Shown here: piece after piece, positions 55,431 through 64,000 of the stretch
Position numbering within the stretch: the first letter of the stretch is position 1
How the letters are laid out: every line of letters starts with the position of its first letter
Origin: Ancylomarina salipaludis
Lineage (GTDB): Bacteria; Bacteroidota; Bacteroidia; Bacteroidales; Marinifilaceae
Length of the DNA stretch: 64,000 nt
Assembly (NCBI RefSeq): GCF_004122035.1
Contig: NZ_SAXA01000014.1
Location: forward strand, 1 to 64,000
Direction: 5' to 3'
Position numbers and translations under genes: made by a program
Notes under the pieces: model-generated
Seen by the model: only the letters and a program-made list of their open reading frames with translations
Told to the model about the DNA's origin: nothing
Database searches by the model: none

Positions 55431-56897
55431 TTATTGGTTAAATATTTCGTTTATAATTTCTTTGTCGTCAAAGTGGTATTTGACGCCTTTAATTTCTTGA
55501 TAATCTTCGTGGCCTTTACCTGCTACAAGAATAATGTCATCTTTTTGCGCTAACATTATTGCTGTGCGAATTGCCTCTTTTCTGTCTGAAATGGCTAATA
55601 CTTTTCTGAGCTTGTCTGCAGAAACACCTTCTTTCATTTCTGAAATAATTGTATCAGGATCTTCTGATCGTGGATTGTCTGAAGTCAAAATAACCTTATC
55701 GCTATATTCGGCGGCAACATTCCCCATCAAAGGGCGCTTGGTTTTATCCCTGTCGCCACCGGCGCCAACAACAGTAATAACTGTTTCGTTTTTGGTTCTG
55801 AGTTGGTCGATTGTTTGTAAAACATTTTTCAGCGCATCGGGGGTGTGGGCATAGTCAACGATTGCCATCACACCATTGGGTGAAACCAGACTCTCAAAAC
55901 GTCCCGCTACTGATTTGAGTTCGCTCATTTTCATCAAAACTTCTTCTTTTGATTGATCGAGAAGTCGGGCCGCGCTGTAAACTGCTAAAAGGTTGTGTGC
56001 ATTAAAATCACCAATAAAATTGGTCCATAATTCAATCCCGTCCATTTCCAATAGCATGCCATTGAAATGCTTTTCAAGAATTTGAGCTCTAAAGTCGGCA
56101 AAGGCACGGGTTGAGTAGGTGAACTTGTGCGCTTTGGTATTTTGCAGCATGATTTTTCCGTTCTTATCATCCGCATTGGTAATGGCGAATGCCGTTTTGC
56201 CCAACTGATCGAAAAAGCCTTTTTTTGCTCTTAGATACGAATCAAAAGTCTTGTGGTAATCAAGATGATCGTGAGTCAGATTTGTGAAAATTCCGCCTTT
56301 GAAATTTAAATCAGCAGTTCTGTGCTGATCCACAGCATGTGAACTAACTTCCATGAAGCAATATTCGCAGCCTGCAGCAACCATTTCATTTAAAAGTGCT
56401 GAAATTTGGATGGCATCAGGTGTTGTATGCGTTGCTTTTACGACTTTGGAGTCGATATAATTGGTGACCGTAGATAGTAAACCAACTTTGTAGCCTAATT
56501 TTCTGAATAGCTCATAAAGCAAACTGGCAATGGTTGTTTTGCCATTTGTTCCCGTTACACCGACAAGTTTTAGGTGATCTGATGGACGATTGTAATAATT
56601 ATGTGCTAATACAGAAAGGGCTTTAGATGTGTTTTCAACTCTAAAATAGCTTACATCAGGATGAGTAAGCTCTGGTAAACGCTCACATAAAATAGCTTTT
56701 GCGCCCTGTTCAATAGCCTTTGTTATATAATCGTGACCATCGGATTGGGTACCGACTTGTGCAATGAAGAAATCTCCTGTCTCCACTTTTCTTGAATCGA
56801 AATGTATGGCGTTGATCTCTCTTTCCAGATCGCCGATACTTTCAACTATATTTATGGATCCTAACAGATCTGTTATTTTTTTAGTCATCTTAATCAT
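55431..56897 (-). CDS. murE: UDP-MurNAc-tripeptide synthetase, meso-diaminopimelate type
   Basis: MurE adds the third stem residue. The 488-aa protein has the P loop [15 protein letters not shown] (about 112-126), [24 protein letters not shown] and DYAHTPDAL. The DNPR motif ([11 protein letters not shown], about residue 410) is the known mark of ligases that use meso-diaminopimelate. A second in-frame ATG three codons later (MTKKITDLL) could also be the start. Confidence 0.95.
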   Translation of the reverse strand: MIKMTKKITDLLGSINIVESIGDLEREINAIHFDSRKVETGDFFIAQVGTQSDGHDYITKAIEQGAKAILCERLPELTHPDVSYFRVENTSKALSVLAHNYYNRPSDHLKLVGVTGTNGKTTIASLLYELFRKLGYKVGLLSTVTNYIDSKVVKATHTTPDAIQISALLNEMVAAGCEYCFMEVSSHAVDQHRTADLNFKGGIFTNLTHDHLDYHKTFDSYLRAKKGFFDQLGKTAFAITNADDKNGKIMLQNTKAHKFTYSTRAFADFRAQILEKHFNGMLLEMDGIELWTNFIGDFNAHNLLAVYSAARLLDQSKEEVLMKMSELKSVAGRFESLVSPNGVMAIVDYAHTPDALKNVLQTIDQLRTKNETVITVVGAGGDRDKTKRPLMGNVAAEYSDKVILTSDNPRSEDPDTIISEMKEGVSADKLRKVLAISDRKEAIRTAIMLAQKDDIILVAGKGHEDYQEIKGVKYHFDDKEIINEIFNQ

Positions 56898-56953
56898 TTC
56901 TTATTTATGATATCGGTCCTTATTTTCTTGTTTTTTACAATTTCTATCTATGT

Positions 56954-59071
56954 TTAGGATAGTTCAATGTAAATTTGATCGCCGCTCTGAAAATTAGATC
57001 CTGGTCGCAGTGATTGCTTTGTTACGGATCCAAATCCATTTATCTTAACTTTTAAGCCTGCATTTTCTAAAATATACAAGGCATCTTGCAGTCCCATTCC
57101 TTTTACATTGGGGACAAGGTGATTGTTTATTGATCTGTTTTTGTATTTGATAATGGAATCCTGGCGCGAAGTTAAAACCCAATCGCTATAGATATCTTTT
57201 TCATCAACGGTTACGCCTAATTCTTTGAATACTTTATCCAGATCTTCCTTATTTCCATTCAATGAAATTGGTACTTTTACTTCGTACTCTTGTTCATCTT
57301 GCTTGGGTGGATGCATGGCATAGGTCATGGCATAAACCTTATCAGCAATAGTTTTAAAAACGGGGCCAGCAACCTGATTCCCGTAAAACCCTTTCTTTTT
57401 GTCAGGACTATTGATGACGACTATGCACGAATATTTGGGGTTATCTGCAGGGAAATAACCCGCAAAAGAAGCTTGATAGACTTTATGTCCGTAGCCTTTA
57501 TTCTTATCTGCAATTTGAGCCGTTCCCGTTTTGCCTGCAATGCTATAACTTGAATTTCTCAGATTTGTTGCTGTCCCTCTTAATACAACACCCTCAAGCA
57601 TTTTTTTGATTTTTCGTAGCGTTTCTCTGGAGCAAAGGCTATTTTTGAGGACTTCTTCATCAAAATGTTTTAAGACTTTCCCATGATATTTAATTTTGTG
57701 GACGAACATGGGTTTCATCATTTTTCCATTATTAGCAATGGCATTGTATAAACTTAGAGTTTGCAAAGGTGTTTGTTGTACCTCGTAGCCAATAGACATC
57801 CATGGAAGTGAAATCCCAGACCATCCTTCTTCGCCCGGGTATTTGATTTTTGGTATACCTTCACCTTTGATGTCCAAATCAAGGGGTTTATTTAATCGAA
57901 ACTCATATAATCGATTGATAAAATTACGGGGTTTATCCTTATAATATTGATTGACTAATTTTGAAACCCCAACATTTGAAGATTTTTCAAAGGCCTCTTG
58001 AACCGTTATTTTTCCATAGCCGCCTATATGAGAGTCGCGCATTTTATCGTTATAGAAACGATGCACACCATTACCTGTATCAATAGAGTCGTCTGGTTGA
58101 ACATAGCCATCCTCAAGTAGAGCCATCATAGAGGCTAACTTGAAAGTAGAACCCGGTTCAGTGGCTTCACCAATGGCATAATTGTAAATTTCCTCGTAGG
58201 TATTTGTTTTCTGATTCAACCCCAGGTTTGCAATGGCTTTTATTGCACCGGTTTCAACTTCCATAAGGATAGCAGAGCCATGGTCAGCATGATATGCTTG
58301 CAATTGCTGCAGAAGGGCAGATTGAGCAACATCTTGAAAATTGACGTCTATTGTGGTTATGATGTCGTTTCCATCCTTAGGGTCAGCCTGATTGACAGGA
58401 AGCCATTTGCCAGACATTTTTTGCATCATGGAAATGCCATTAATCCCTTTGAGTTCATTTTCAAATAAACCTTCAAGCCCAACTTTACCTATAAGTTCAT
58501 TTCCATTCCCTTTATTTAGATAACCTATGGTTCGGGTGGCTAAATTGATATGCGGCTGAACTCTTTTGTTTTCTTGCGAACAAATTAATCCCCCTTTGTT
58601 GGGAGATAGTCTGAAAAGAGGGAATGTTTTGATTTGTTTGAGTTCGTTATAATTTATTTTTTTGTTGTTAATGAGTACGTAGCGGTTCTTTTTGGAGTGG
58701 AACTTGGCATCCCATAGCATTCTGTGATAAGCTGACTTGCTTTTGTCTCCAAAAAATTTGGATAAGCAAAGTGCTAAAGAATCGACGTTCTTTTTAAAAA
58801 CAACATCAGTTAGTCCGGGAGCCTGAAAGTCCATTCTCAGTTCGTAATAGGGTATGGAACTGGCTAAAAGGCGACCATCTTCTGCACAAATGTCGCCTCT
58901 GTTTGCATAAACAGTAATATCTTTTTTGCTGATGGATTGTGCACGTCCTCTCCATTTTTCTCCTTCGAAAACCTGCAGGTAGACAACTCGCCCAACCACA
59001 CAGAATGCGAAGAGTAAAATTAGAGTGTAACAGACGCCCACTCGCCACATGATATCGTTCTTTATTTGCAC
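56954..59071 (-). CDS. ftsI: class B penicillin-binding protein FtsI with a PASTA domain
   Basis: This is the septal transpeptidase. The 705-aa protein has an N-terminal membrane helix (about 8-30), a dimerisation/pedestal domain, the transpeptidase motifs S308-x-x-K311 (EPGSTFKLAS), S364-x-N366 and K514-T-G516, and a C-terminal PASTA domain (about 650-705, VPNVKGMGLQDALYILENAG). The start is taken as GTG 59071, which keeps the IKNDIMWR segment typical of Bacteroidota homologues; ATG 59050 is the alternative. It is 3 bp from ftsL. Confidence 0.95.
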   Translation of the reverse strand: MQIKNDIMWRVGVCYTLILLFAFCVVGRVVYLQVFEGEKWRGRAQSISKKDITVYANRGDICAEDGRLLASSIPYYELRMDFQAPGLTDVVFKKNVDSLALCLSKFFGDKSKSAYHRMLWDAKFHSKKNRYVLINNKKINYNELKQIKTFPLFRLSPNKGGLICSQENKRVQPHINLATRTIGYLNKGNGNELIGKVGLEGLFENELKGINGISMMQKMSGKWLPVNQADPKDGNDIITTIDVNFQDVAQSALLQQLQAYHADHGSAILMEVETGAIKAIANLGLNQKTNTYEEIYNYAIGEATEPGSTFKLASMMALLEDGYVQPDDSIDTGNGVHRFYNDKMRDSHIGGYGKITVQEAFEKSSNVGVSKLVNQYYKDKPRNFINRLYEFRLNKPLDLDIKGEGIPKIKYPGEEGWSGISLPWMSIGYEVQQTPLQTLSLYNAIANNGKMMKPMFVHKIKYHGKVLKHFDEEVLKNSLCSRETLRKIKKMLEGVVLRGTATNLRNSSYSIAGKTGTAQIADKNKGYGHKVYQASFAGYFPADNPKYSCIVVINSPDKKKGFYGNQVAGPVFKTIADKVYAMTYAMHPPKQDEQEYEVKVPISLNGNKEDLDKVFKELGVTVDEKDIYSDWVLTSRQDSIIKYKNRSINNHLVPNVKGMGLQDALYILENAGLKVKINGFGSVTKQSLRPGSNFQSGDQIYIELS

Positions 59072-59074
59072 AGT

Positions 59075-59455
59075 TTACTTTTCTAAATAGATTTTTATTG
59101 GAGGCTCTGTAGATTCAATTAAATCCAGACCCTCTTTTTCTACTCGTTTGACTACCTCTGATTGTTTACTCATATACATCAAATCGGATGCTGTTGTGAT
59201 GTATTCAAAACGAAGTTCTTTGAGTTCTTTTTCAAGGCCAATCATTTCCCTATAGACTCTTTCTGATTGATATCGGTTACTGATATAATAAATGCCCAAT
59301 ATTGCAATGAAAAGAATGAATGGGAGGTGGTGTACAACCACATCTTTAGACAAGACACTACCTGAAAGAATATCTTTAAAGGATCCCGAAGGTGTCTCTT
59401 TAATTTCTTCTTTTGGGCTAATGAAATCGTTATATTTTCGCTTGAATCCAAACAT
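59075..59455 (-). CDS. ftsL: FtsL-like bitopic division protein
   Basis: The 126-aa protein has a cytoplasmic N-terminus (about 45 residues), one membrane helix (about 42-62, PFILFIAILGIYYIS), then a periplasmic coiled coil (EMIGLEKELKELRFEYIT). Size, layout and position between rsmH and ftsI identify it as the FtsL analogue; sequence similarity to E. coli FtsL is low, as usual for this group. Confidence 0.87.
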   Translation of the reverse strand: MFGFKRKYNDFISPKEEIKETPSGSFKDILSGSVLSKDVVVHHLPFILFIAILGIYYISNRYQSERVYREMIGLEKELKELRFEYITTASDLMYMSKQSEVVKRVEKEGLDLIESTEPPIKIYLEK

Positions 59456-59476
59456 TGTTTTTCGCTTTGAACGGTT

Positions 59477-60382
59477 TTATTTTGTTCTGGGTTGTGCAAT
59501 TCTCAGCTTGGCACTTCTCGATCTGTTATTAAGTTCCAGTTCTTCTTCGCTTGGTAGAATAACTTTCCGATTCACAGCTTCGAGTGGTGCATTGGTTTTG
59601 CCATAAAAATCTTTTTCTGCTCCTCCGGCAAATTTGCCATCTCTGATGAAATTTTTCACCAGCCTGTCTTCCAGGGAATGGTAAGTGATGACGGCCAGTC
59701 TGCCGTTTGGTTTAAGAACTTCAGGAATCTGGTTTAGCATATCCTTTAAAACGTCCATCTCAGCATTGACTTCGATACGTAAGGCTTGGAAAACCTGGGC
59801 CCAGTATCTGTGTTCCTTGAATTTTGGCGTACAAGGCATGATGACTTCTTTCAGTTGTTGTATGGTTTTGAATTCGTTATCCGCACGGTGCGCTATAATT
59901 AATCGCACGAGTTTGCCCGGATTTTTAACCTCACCATAATACTTGAACACTCTGAATAATTCGTCTGAGGAATAGGTGTTGAGAAGGTCAGCGGCATTGA
60001 ATTCGGCACTTTGATTCATTCTCATATCCAGATCCCCGTCAAATCGGAATGAAAATCCTCGTTCGGCCACATCAAATTCATGTGACGAGACGCCTAAGTC
60101 CGCAAGAATCCCATCAACCTTTTCGTAGCCGATGTATTTCAGGAAGTTTTTGAAATATCTGAAATTGTGACGAATAAAGATGAATCTTTCGTCGTCGATG
60201 ATGTTTCTTTCGGCGTCAACATCCTGATCGAAACCAATCAGTTTCCCTGTAGTGAGGTGTTTTATGATTTCACGAGAGTGCCCGCCGCCTCCAAAGGTTA
60301 AGTCGACATATATCCCGTCGGGTTTAATGTCTAAAGCTTCGATGCTTTCGTTTAAAAGTACAGGTACGTGATATGATGTCAT
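59477..60382 (-). CDS. rsmH: 16S rRNA (cytosine-1402-N4)-methyltransferase
   Basis: The enzyme methylates C1402 in the 16S decoding site using SAM. The 301-aa protein has HVPVLLNESIEAL at the N-terminus, the SAM loop DLTFGGGGHSREI, ILADLGVSSHEFD and the late TYHSLEDRLVKNF motif. It is the second gene of the dcw cluster, after mraZ. Confidence 0.96.
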   Translation of the reverse strand: MTSYHVPVLLNESIEALDIKPDGIYVDLTFGGGGHSREIIKHLTTGKLIGFDQDVDAERNIIDDERFIFIRHNFRYFKNFLKYIGYEKVDGILADLGVSSHEFDVAERGFSFRFDGDLDMRMNQSAEFNAADLLNTYSSDELFRVFKYYGEVKNPGKLVRLIIAHRADNEFKTIQQLKEVIMPCTPKFKEHRYWAQVFQALRIEVNAEMDVLKDMLNQIPEVLKPNGRLAVITYHSLEDRLVKNFIRDGKFAGGAEKDFYGKTNAPLEAVNRKVILPSEEELELNNRSRSAKLRIAQPRTK

Positions 60383-60431
60383 GTTATATGATTATTACAA
60401 AATTTGAAAATATATTCTAATTGGTCTTGGC

Positions 60432-60896
60432 TTATTCAGCCATATTGCTTCCAAAAATGTCATTTGCCAATTGGTTGAACTCCTTTAGGTTCATTCCGGA
60501 GTCTTCGTATTGTTTTGAATCCCAGATTTCAATTTTACCATCTTGGCCAACAAGGGTTAGCCCATCGGAAAGATTGGTGTCTGCAAAAAACTTTTTAGGG
60601 ATAAGGATGCGTCCGTTACCATCGATTTGAACTTCGGCAGTTCCTCTAAAAAACTCTCTTAAGAAAGTCGCATGTTTGCGATTGAATGGATTTAATTGGC
60701 TCCGAATCATTGTTAATTGTTTGTTCCATTCCGATATCGGGAAAAGGTCCAAACAATCTTCATATAGATTTTTTCGCATAACAAATCTGTCTTCGGAAGA
60801 AGCTGTAAGCAACTTTCGAAAAGCAGAGGGGAGCAGGACTCGTCCCTTTGCGTCTAGTTTGCATGGATAATCACCTATAAATGTTAACATTGACAA
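60432..60896 (-). CDS. mraZ: transcriptional regulator MraZ
   Basis: The 154-aa protein has two AbrB-like SpoVT domains, each with the conserved DxKGR/DxNGR type core (KLDAKGRVLLPSAFRK and QIDGNGRILIPKKFF). MraZ binds repeats upstream of its own gene and controls the dcw operon. The three repeats at 60931-60960 fit that role. First gene of the cluster. Confidence 0.95.
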   Translation of the reverse strand: MSMLTFIGDYPCKLDAKGRVLLPSAFRKLLTASSEDRFVMRKNLYEDCLDLFPISEWNKQLTMIRSQLNPFNRKHATFLREFFRGTAEVQIDGNGRILIPKKFFADTNLSDGLTLVGQDGKIEIWDSKQYEDSGMNLKEFNQLANDIFGSNMAE

Positions 60897-60930
60897 AATT
60901 GGTTTTCATTTGTAAAAGTAAGAAATTTCC

Positions 60931-60960
60931 TTACCACTTTCAACCACTTCTACCCACTTT
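60931..60960 (-). promoter_or_regulatory. MraZ operator: three 10-bp direct repeats upstream of mraZ
   Basis: On the minus strand the 30 bases read as three consecutive 10-mers, AAAGTGGGTA, GAAGTGGTTG and AAAGTGGTAA, each with an AAGTGG core in the same register. MraZ sites in other bacteria are GTGGG-type repeats at 10-bp spacing, AAAGTG-type in Mollicutes. A near-consensus -7 (TACTTTTA) with a TTG 20 bp upstream would place the last repeat over the promoter, fitting autorepression. The rest of the 60897-61215 gap holds nothing else I can support. Confidence 0.75.
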
Positions 60961-61215
60961 ACTGCATTTGTTGAAAACTTTTTATTTGAAACACTTTTAA
61001 GGTGTGTTTAGTAATGCTATGGGTTTGGTTTTCTACAATTTAGTTTCTTTGGCAGACGGGGCTTCCGACTTGTTTTGATACCCGTTTGAAAATTCATTTT
61101 GTCATTAATTTATCAGAGAAGAAGATTAAAGCGTCTTTTTGTTATTTTTACTCAATAAAAATAAGGTTTGGCAGTTTTCTGCTCTTGAATACTGCAAAAA
61201 TATAAAAATATAAGT

Positions 61216-61653
61216 ATGAAAAAACTGGTAAAGTATGGGTTTGTAGTGAGTTTTATTTGGGTAGGTTTTATATTGTCTATCAGCTTTATGGAAGCTTGGG
61301 TGAAGTTTCGGGCAGAGAGTTTGGATTTGCCTACAGCACTTGATGTAGGGCGACATGTTTTTGGGGCTTTGAATGGCGTCGAGAGAGTGTTCTCTGTTTT
61401 TTTACTGGTCGTTCTTTTTTATGAATATACCGATAAGCTTATTGTAGTGACTGGAGTGTTGATTTTTACCTTTATTGTAGCACAATCCGGCTATTTGCTG
61501 CCAGAGTTGAATGAGCATGCACAATTAATTATGCAAGGTATGAAGCCGGAGAAAAGCTCTGTCCATATGACTTACGTTGTGATGGAAGTTCTAAAAGTTG
61601 TTGCACTGTTTGTTTTGGGCTTTAGGCAAGTTAAATTGTTTAAAGCGAACTAG
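61216..61653 (+). CDS. small four-helix membrane protein of unknown function
   Basis: The 145-aa protein has four hydrophobic segments (about 7-26, 54-71, 76-94, 120-138) with a polar loop near residues 100-115 (QGMKPEKSSVH). The layout resembles DUF4149-like membrane proteins, but I am not certain of the family. It is divergent from mraZ and 40 bp ahead of the methyltransferase gene, likely the same transcript. Confidence 0.78.
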   Translation: MKKLVKYGFVVSFIWVGFILSISFMEAWVKFRAESLDLPTALDVGRHVFGALNGVERVFSVFLLVVLFYEYTDKLIVVTGVLIFTFIVAQSGYLLPELNEHAQLIMQGMKPEKSSVHMTYVVMEVLKVVALFVLGFRQVKLFKAN

Positions 61654-61693
61654 AACTTGAGACTTGGTTGTTAAGTCCGGTTAAATAGAAATT

Positions 61694-62335
61694 ATGGGAA
61701 ATATTTGTTCATTATGCCATTCCGGGGAGACATCTCTCTATCATGAGGGGGAATCCCGAGAGTATTTTCTTTGTTCTATTTGTCATGTTGTTTTTGTTCC
61801 AAAAACGTTTTTTCATTCTGATCTGATTGAAAAAGAGATGTATGATAAGCATCAGAATTCGATTGATGACTTGGTTTATCAGAAGTATCTGAAACGATTG
61901 ATGGATCCGGTCTTGGATCGTGTTCATTCTAGGGCATGCGGTTTGGATTTTGGTTGTGGACCAGGTCCGGCTTTGTCCCTGTTGTTTGAAAAGTGCGGTT
62001 TTGAGATGGACATTTATGATGTGTTTTATGCTCCTGATTCAGGGATTTTTCAAAAAAAATACGATTTTATTACAGCTTCGGAGGTTGTTGAGCATTTTCA
62101 TGATCCCAAAATGGAACTCGATCGTTTATTTAATTTGTTGAATCCTGGAGGAGTACTTGCAATAAAAACTCAGATGGTACCTGCGGATGAGGATTTCCCA
62201 CAATGGTATTATAAGCGTGATACCACGCATGTGTGTTTGTTTTCAAAGAAAAGCTTTGAGTTTCTTGCCGTTCGCTGGGGAGCAAAACTGGAATTTATTG
62301 ACTCTGATATTGTAATTATTACGAAGTCGTCTTAA
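61694..62335 (+). CDS. SAM-dependent methyltransferase with N-terminal zinc-ribbon-like motif
   Basis: The 213-aa protein starts with two Cys pairs (C5-x2-C8 and C27-x2-C30) of zinc-ribbon form. A class I methyltransferase domain follows: SAM-binding loop LDFGCGPGPALSL (about 82-94), acidic DVYDV-like strand end and ASEVVEHFHDP. It belongs to the broad Methyltransf_23 type; the substrate is unknown. It follows a membrane protein gene and ends in a clear terminator. Confidence 0.88.
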   Translation: MGNICSLCHSGETSLYHEGESREYFLCSICHVVFVPKTFFHSDLIEKEMYDKHQNSIDDLVYQKYLKRLMDPVLDRVHSRACGLDFGCGPGPALSLLFEKCGFEMDIYDVFYAPDSGIFQKKYDFITASEVVEHFHDPKMELDRLFNLLNPGGVLAIKTQMVPADEDFPQWYYKRDTTHVCLFSKKSFEFLAVRWGAKLEFIDSDIVIITKSS

Positions 62336-62358
62336 TTAAATAAATCGATTTAAACTTG

Positions 62359-62391
62359 AAGGCTTGCTGGTGTTTATCAGCAAGCCTTTTT
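62359..62391 (+). terminator. Rho-independent terminator of the methyltransferase gene
   Basis: AAGGCTTGCTG/CAGCAAGCCTT stem with an 8-base loop and a following TTTTTA tail. Confidence 0.9.
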
Positions 62392-62564
62392 AGTTTCTGT
62401 TTTCAAGACTTATTTTAGCTGAGGGTAAGGTGTTTTCTTGTTTTTATTTAGACCTATAATGGATTTCTAATTGAGTATAAATATCATTGATATTTAACAT
62501 GAATAGACCTTATCTTTAGAATCGTGAAATTGTTAAGCTCAGTTTTGAATCTAAACCTTTGAAT

Positions 62565-63770
62565 ATGAAATCCCTGTTTTTATTGATTTTTAGTTTTTTG
62601 TTTGTTTTTCAGTCTTATGCTCAGGAGGAATCGCAGTGGCGCGGACCGAACCGAGATGGGAAATATCCAGCGAAAAACCTGTTGAAAAAGTGGCCTGCGA
62701 CTGGTCCAAAATTGTTATGGCATTATGATGATTTAGGTGACGGACATGCTTCAGCAACTGTGACTGATACACGGATTTATACAGCTGGCGTTGATGGAGA
62801 ACAGGGGTTTGTTATAGCCTTTGATTATTCTGGTAAGCAGTTGTGGAAAACAAATTACGCAAAAGAATGGTTGGAAAATTATGATGGCGTGAGAGGGACT
62901 CCCTTACTTGATCATGGGATGCTCTATATCATGAGTGGTCATGGTGAATTGGTCGCATTGTCGGCAAATTCAGGTGAAATAATATGGTCTAAAAACATGT
63001 TGACTGAATACGGAGGTAGAAACCTTCGTTTTGGAATGACTGAGAATCTTCTGATTGAAGGGGATAAGATCTTTTGTACGCCTGGCGGTGAAGAGGTTAA
63101 TATTATCGCATTGAATAAAAAGACAGGCGATTTGATCTGGAAAACAAAAGCAAATGGCGAAACATCGGCATATTGCTCGCCTTTGTTTGTAAAATTAGCA
63201 AATCGCTCTTTGATGGTCACTCATACTGCTAACTCAATTGTTGGAATTGATACACAAAACGGTGAGATGATGTGGCGTTTTGAGCATAAAAATCAATACA
63301 GTATTCATCCCAATACGCCGCTTTATCAGGATGGTATGTTGTTTTGCTTTAGTGGATATGGCAAAGGCGGAGTTATGCTGCAATTATCAGCTGATGGTCG
63401 CTCGGTAAAGGAAGTCTGGAGAAATGCATCTTTGGATAGTCAGATGGGTGGCGCTGTTTTACTTGATGGGAAAATTTATGGCTCAGGTCATACCAATCGT
63501 CAGTGGTTTTGTCTGGATTGGAAAACAGGACAAGAAATTTATTCTTCAAAGGCTTTGGCAAAGGGAAATGTGATTTATGCTGATGGCATGTTGTATTGTT
63601 ACGGCGATAACGGAGAGATTGGATTAGTTGATGTGAAAGATGGGGCTTTTAATAAAGTGAGTTCGTTTCGCGTGCCATACGGAAGTAAACAGCATTGGGC
63701 ACATTTGGTCATTCATAAGAATAGGCTATATGTGCGTCATGGAAATGCTTTTATGGTGTATGAAATTTAA
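62565..63770 (+). CDS. secreted PQQ-like beta-propeller protein
   Basis: The start is the ATG at 62565 (401 aa; a TTG two codons earlier is not needed). A signal peptide (residues 1-20, ...QSYAQ) is followed by propeller repeats of the PQQ/BamB-like type, seen as repeated W-x-n-G/N-G-E/K blades (SQWRGPNRDGKYP, GKQLWKTNYAKEW, SGEIIWSKNML, TGDLIWKTKANGE, NGEMMWRFEHKN, TGQEIYSSK). There is no lipobox, so it is unlikely to be BamB itself. The motif WRGPNRDG is typical of family members in Bacteroidota and Planctomycetes; the ligand is unknown. Confidence 0.88.
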   Translation: MKSLFLLIFSFLFVFQSYAQEESQWRGPNRDGKYPAKNLLKKWPATGPKLLWHYDDLGDGHASATVTDTRIYTAGVDGEQGFVIAFDYSGKQLWKTNYAKEWLENYDGVRGTPLLDHGMLYIMSGHGELVALSANSGEIIWSKNMLTEYGGRNLRFGMTENLLIEGDKIFCTPGGEEVNIIALNKKTGDLIWKTKANGETSAYCSPLFVKLANRSLMVTHTANSIVGIDTQNGEMMWRFEHKNQYSIHPNTPLYQDGMLFCFSGYGKGGVMLQLSADGRSVKEVWRNASLDSQMGGAVLLDGKIYGSGHTNRQWFCLDWKTGQEIYSSKALAKGNVIYADGMLYCYGDNGEIGLVDVKDGAFNKVSSFRVPYGSKQHWAHLVIHKNRLYVRHGNAFMVYEI

Positions 63771-63975
63771 GCTTAAATCGAGTTTGAAAATGATCTTAAT
63801 AAGACTCAATCTTAATACTATTCTTCTTTAGATTAATTAATGATTAAATCTTGTTAATCAAATGTTAACGAGCTTATTGTTTGTTTAATTAACTGATAGA
63901 ATTAATAGGTTTGAAAGACCTGTTCCCAGAAAATTAATAGTTCATTCTGATAATTAAGAAAATAAAAAAATAAAA

Positions 63976-64000
63976 ATGAAACGACTGCTTTTTTTAGGCT
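63976..64000 (+). CDS. start of a secreted protein gene (partial, cut by the window end)
   Basis: Eight codons are visible from ATG 63976 (MKRLLFLG), the beginning of a likely signal peptide. An A-rich stretch with AAGAAAAT lies upstream. The 205-bp gap before it is AT-rich with no clear hairpin. Confidence 0.5.

Noticed and set aside
1-64000. CRISPR arrays, insertion sequences, prophage, toxin-antitoxin or known defence systems
   Set aside because: I looked for regular short repeats, transposase or integrase motifs (DDE, Tyr recombinase), phage structural genes and defence nucleases or helicases, and found none. dprA alone is not evidence of a mobile or defence region.

Overview
The window is chromosomal DNA of a low-GC member of the Bacteroidota. 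The evidence is the gene content: an ExbB / four-helix protein / ExbD / ExbD operon, a sigma-ECF / FecR / TonB-receptor triad with STN and DUF4974 domains, a BlaI / M56-TonB_C pair, a PurF-like protein of the Bacteroidales type, and a glycine-lipid-type acyltransferase pair. It is also shown by repeated promoters of the Bacteroidota primary sigma factor form (TTTG or TTG, 18-19 bp, TAnnTTTG). A marine Marinilabiliales-like bacterium is my best guess, as inference only. No insertion sequence, prophage, CRISPR array or defence island was seen; almost everything is core genome.

Layout. 1-3.1 kb: aroA and an aroB-apt operon (minus strand). 3.3-9.1 kb: two small envelope genes, dprA, gdhA, tatD and ansA. 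9.3-11.7 kb: a proton-driven ExbB/ExbD energiser operon. 11.8 kb: tRNA-Arg(CCG). 12-19 kb: leuS, two tandem YitT-family genes, an M23 peptidase and purN. 19.4-24.4 kb: acpP-fabF-rnc, a charged periplasmic protein and lepA. 24.4-32.4 kb is the most accessory stretch: a candidate small membrane protein, a lipoprotein, the sigma/FecR/TonB-receptor system and two unrecognised genes. 32.5-36.5 kb: the M56-TonB_C/BlaI pair behind an operator-promoter, then an OmpR-type two-component system. 36.9 kb: a candidate small RNA. 37.4-44.2 kb: SPOR protein, PurF-like enzyme, GlsB/GlsA-type acyltransferases, miaB and yqeY. 44.3-60.9 kb: a full dcw (division and cell wall) cluster, all on the minus strand, from mraZ to ftsZ. 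61.2-64 kb: a membrane protein, a methyltransferase, a PQQ-like beta-propeller protein and the start of one more secreted protein.

How they work together. The dcw cluster supplies the lipid II pathway (MurE, MraY, MurD, MurG, MurC; MurE has the DNPR motif expected for meso-diaminopimelate), the septal synthase pair FtsW/FtsI with FtsL and FtsQ, and the Z ring (FtsA, FtsZ). It is probably autoregulated by MraZ through three 10-bp repeats upstream of mraZ.

The most notable observation is that ftsZ is present twice in tandem after ftsA. Both copies keep the GTPase and T7-loop residues. Only the distal copy has the FtsA-binding type C-terminal peptide (DIPAYKRKQ). The proximal copy instead ends in a short amphipathic segment that resembles the C-terminal membrane-targeting helix of the adjacent FtsA. 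This suggests a two-FtsZ division machine in which one FtsZ may bind the membrane directly.
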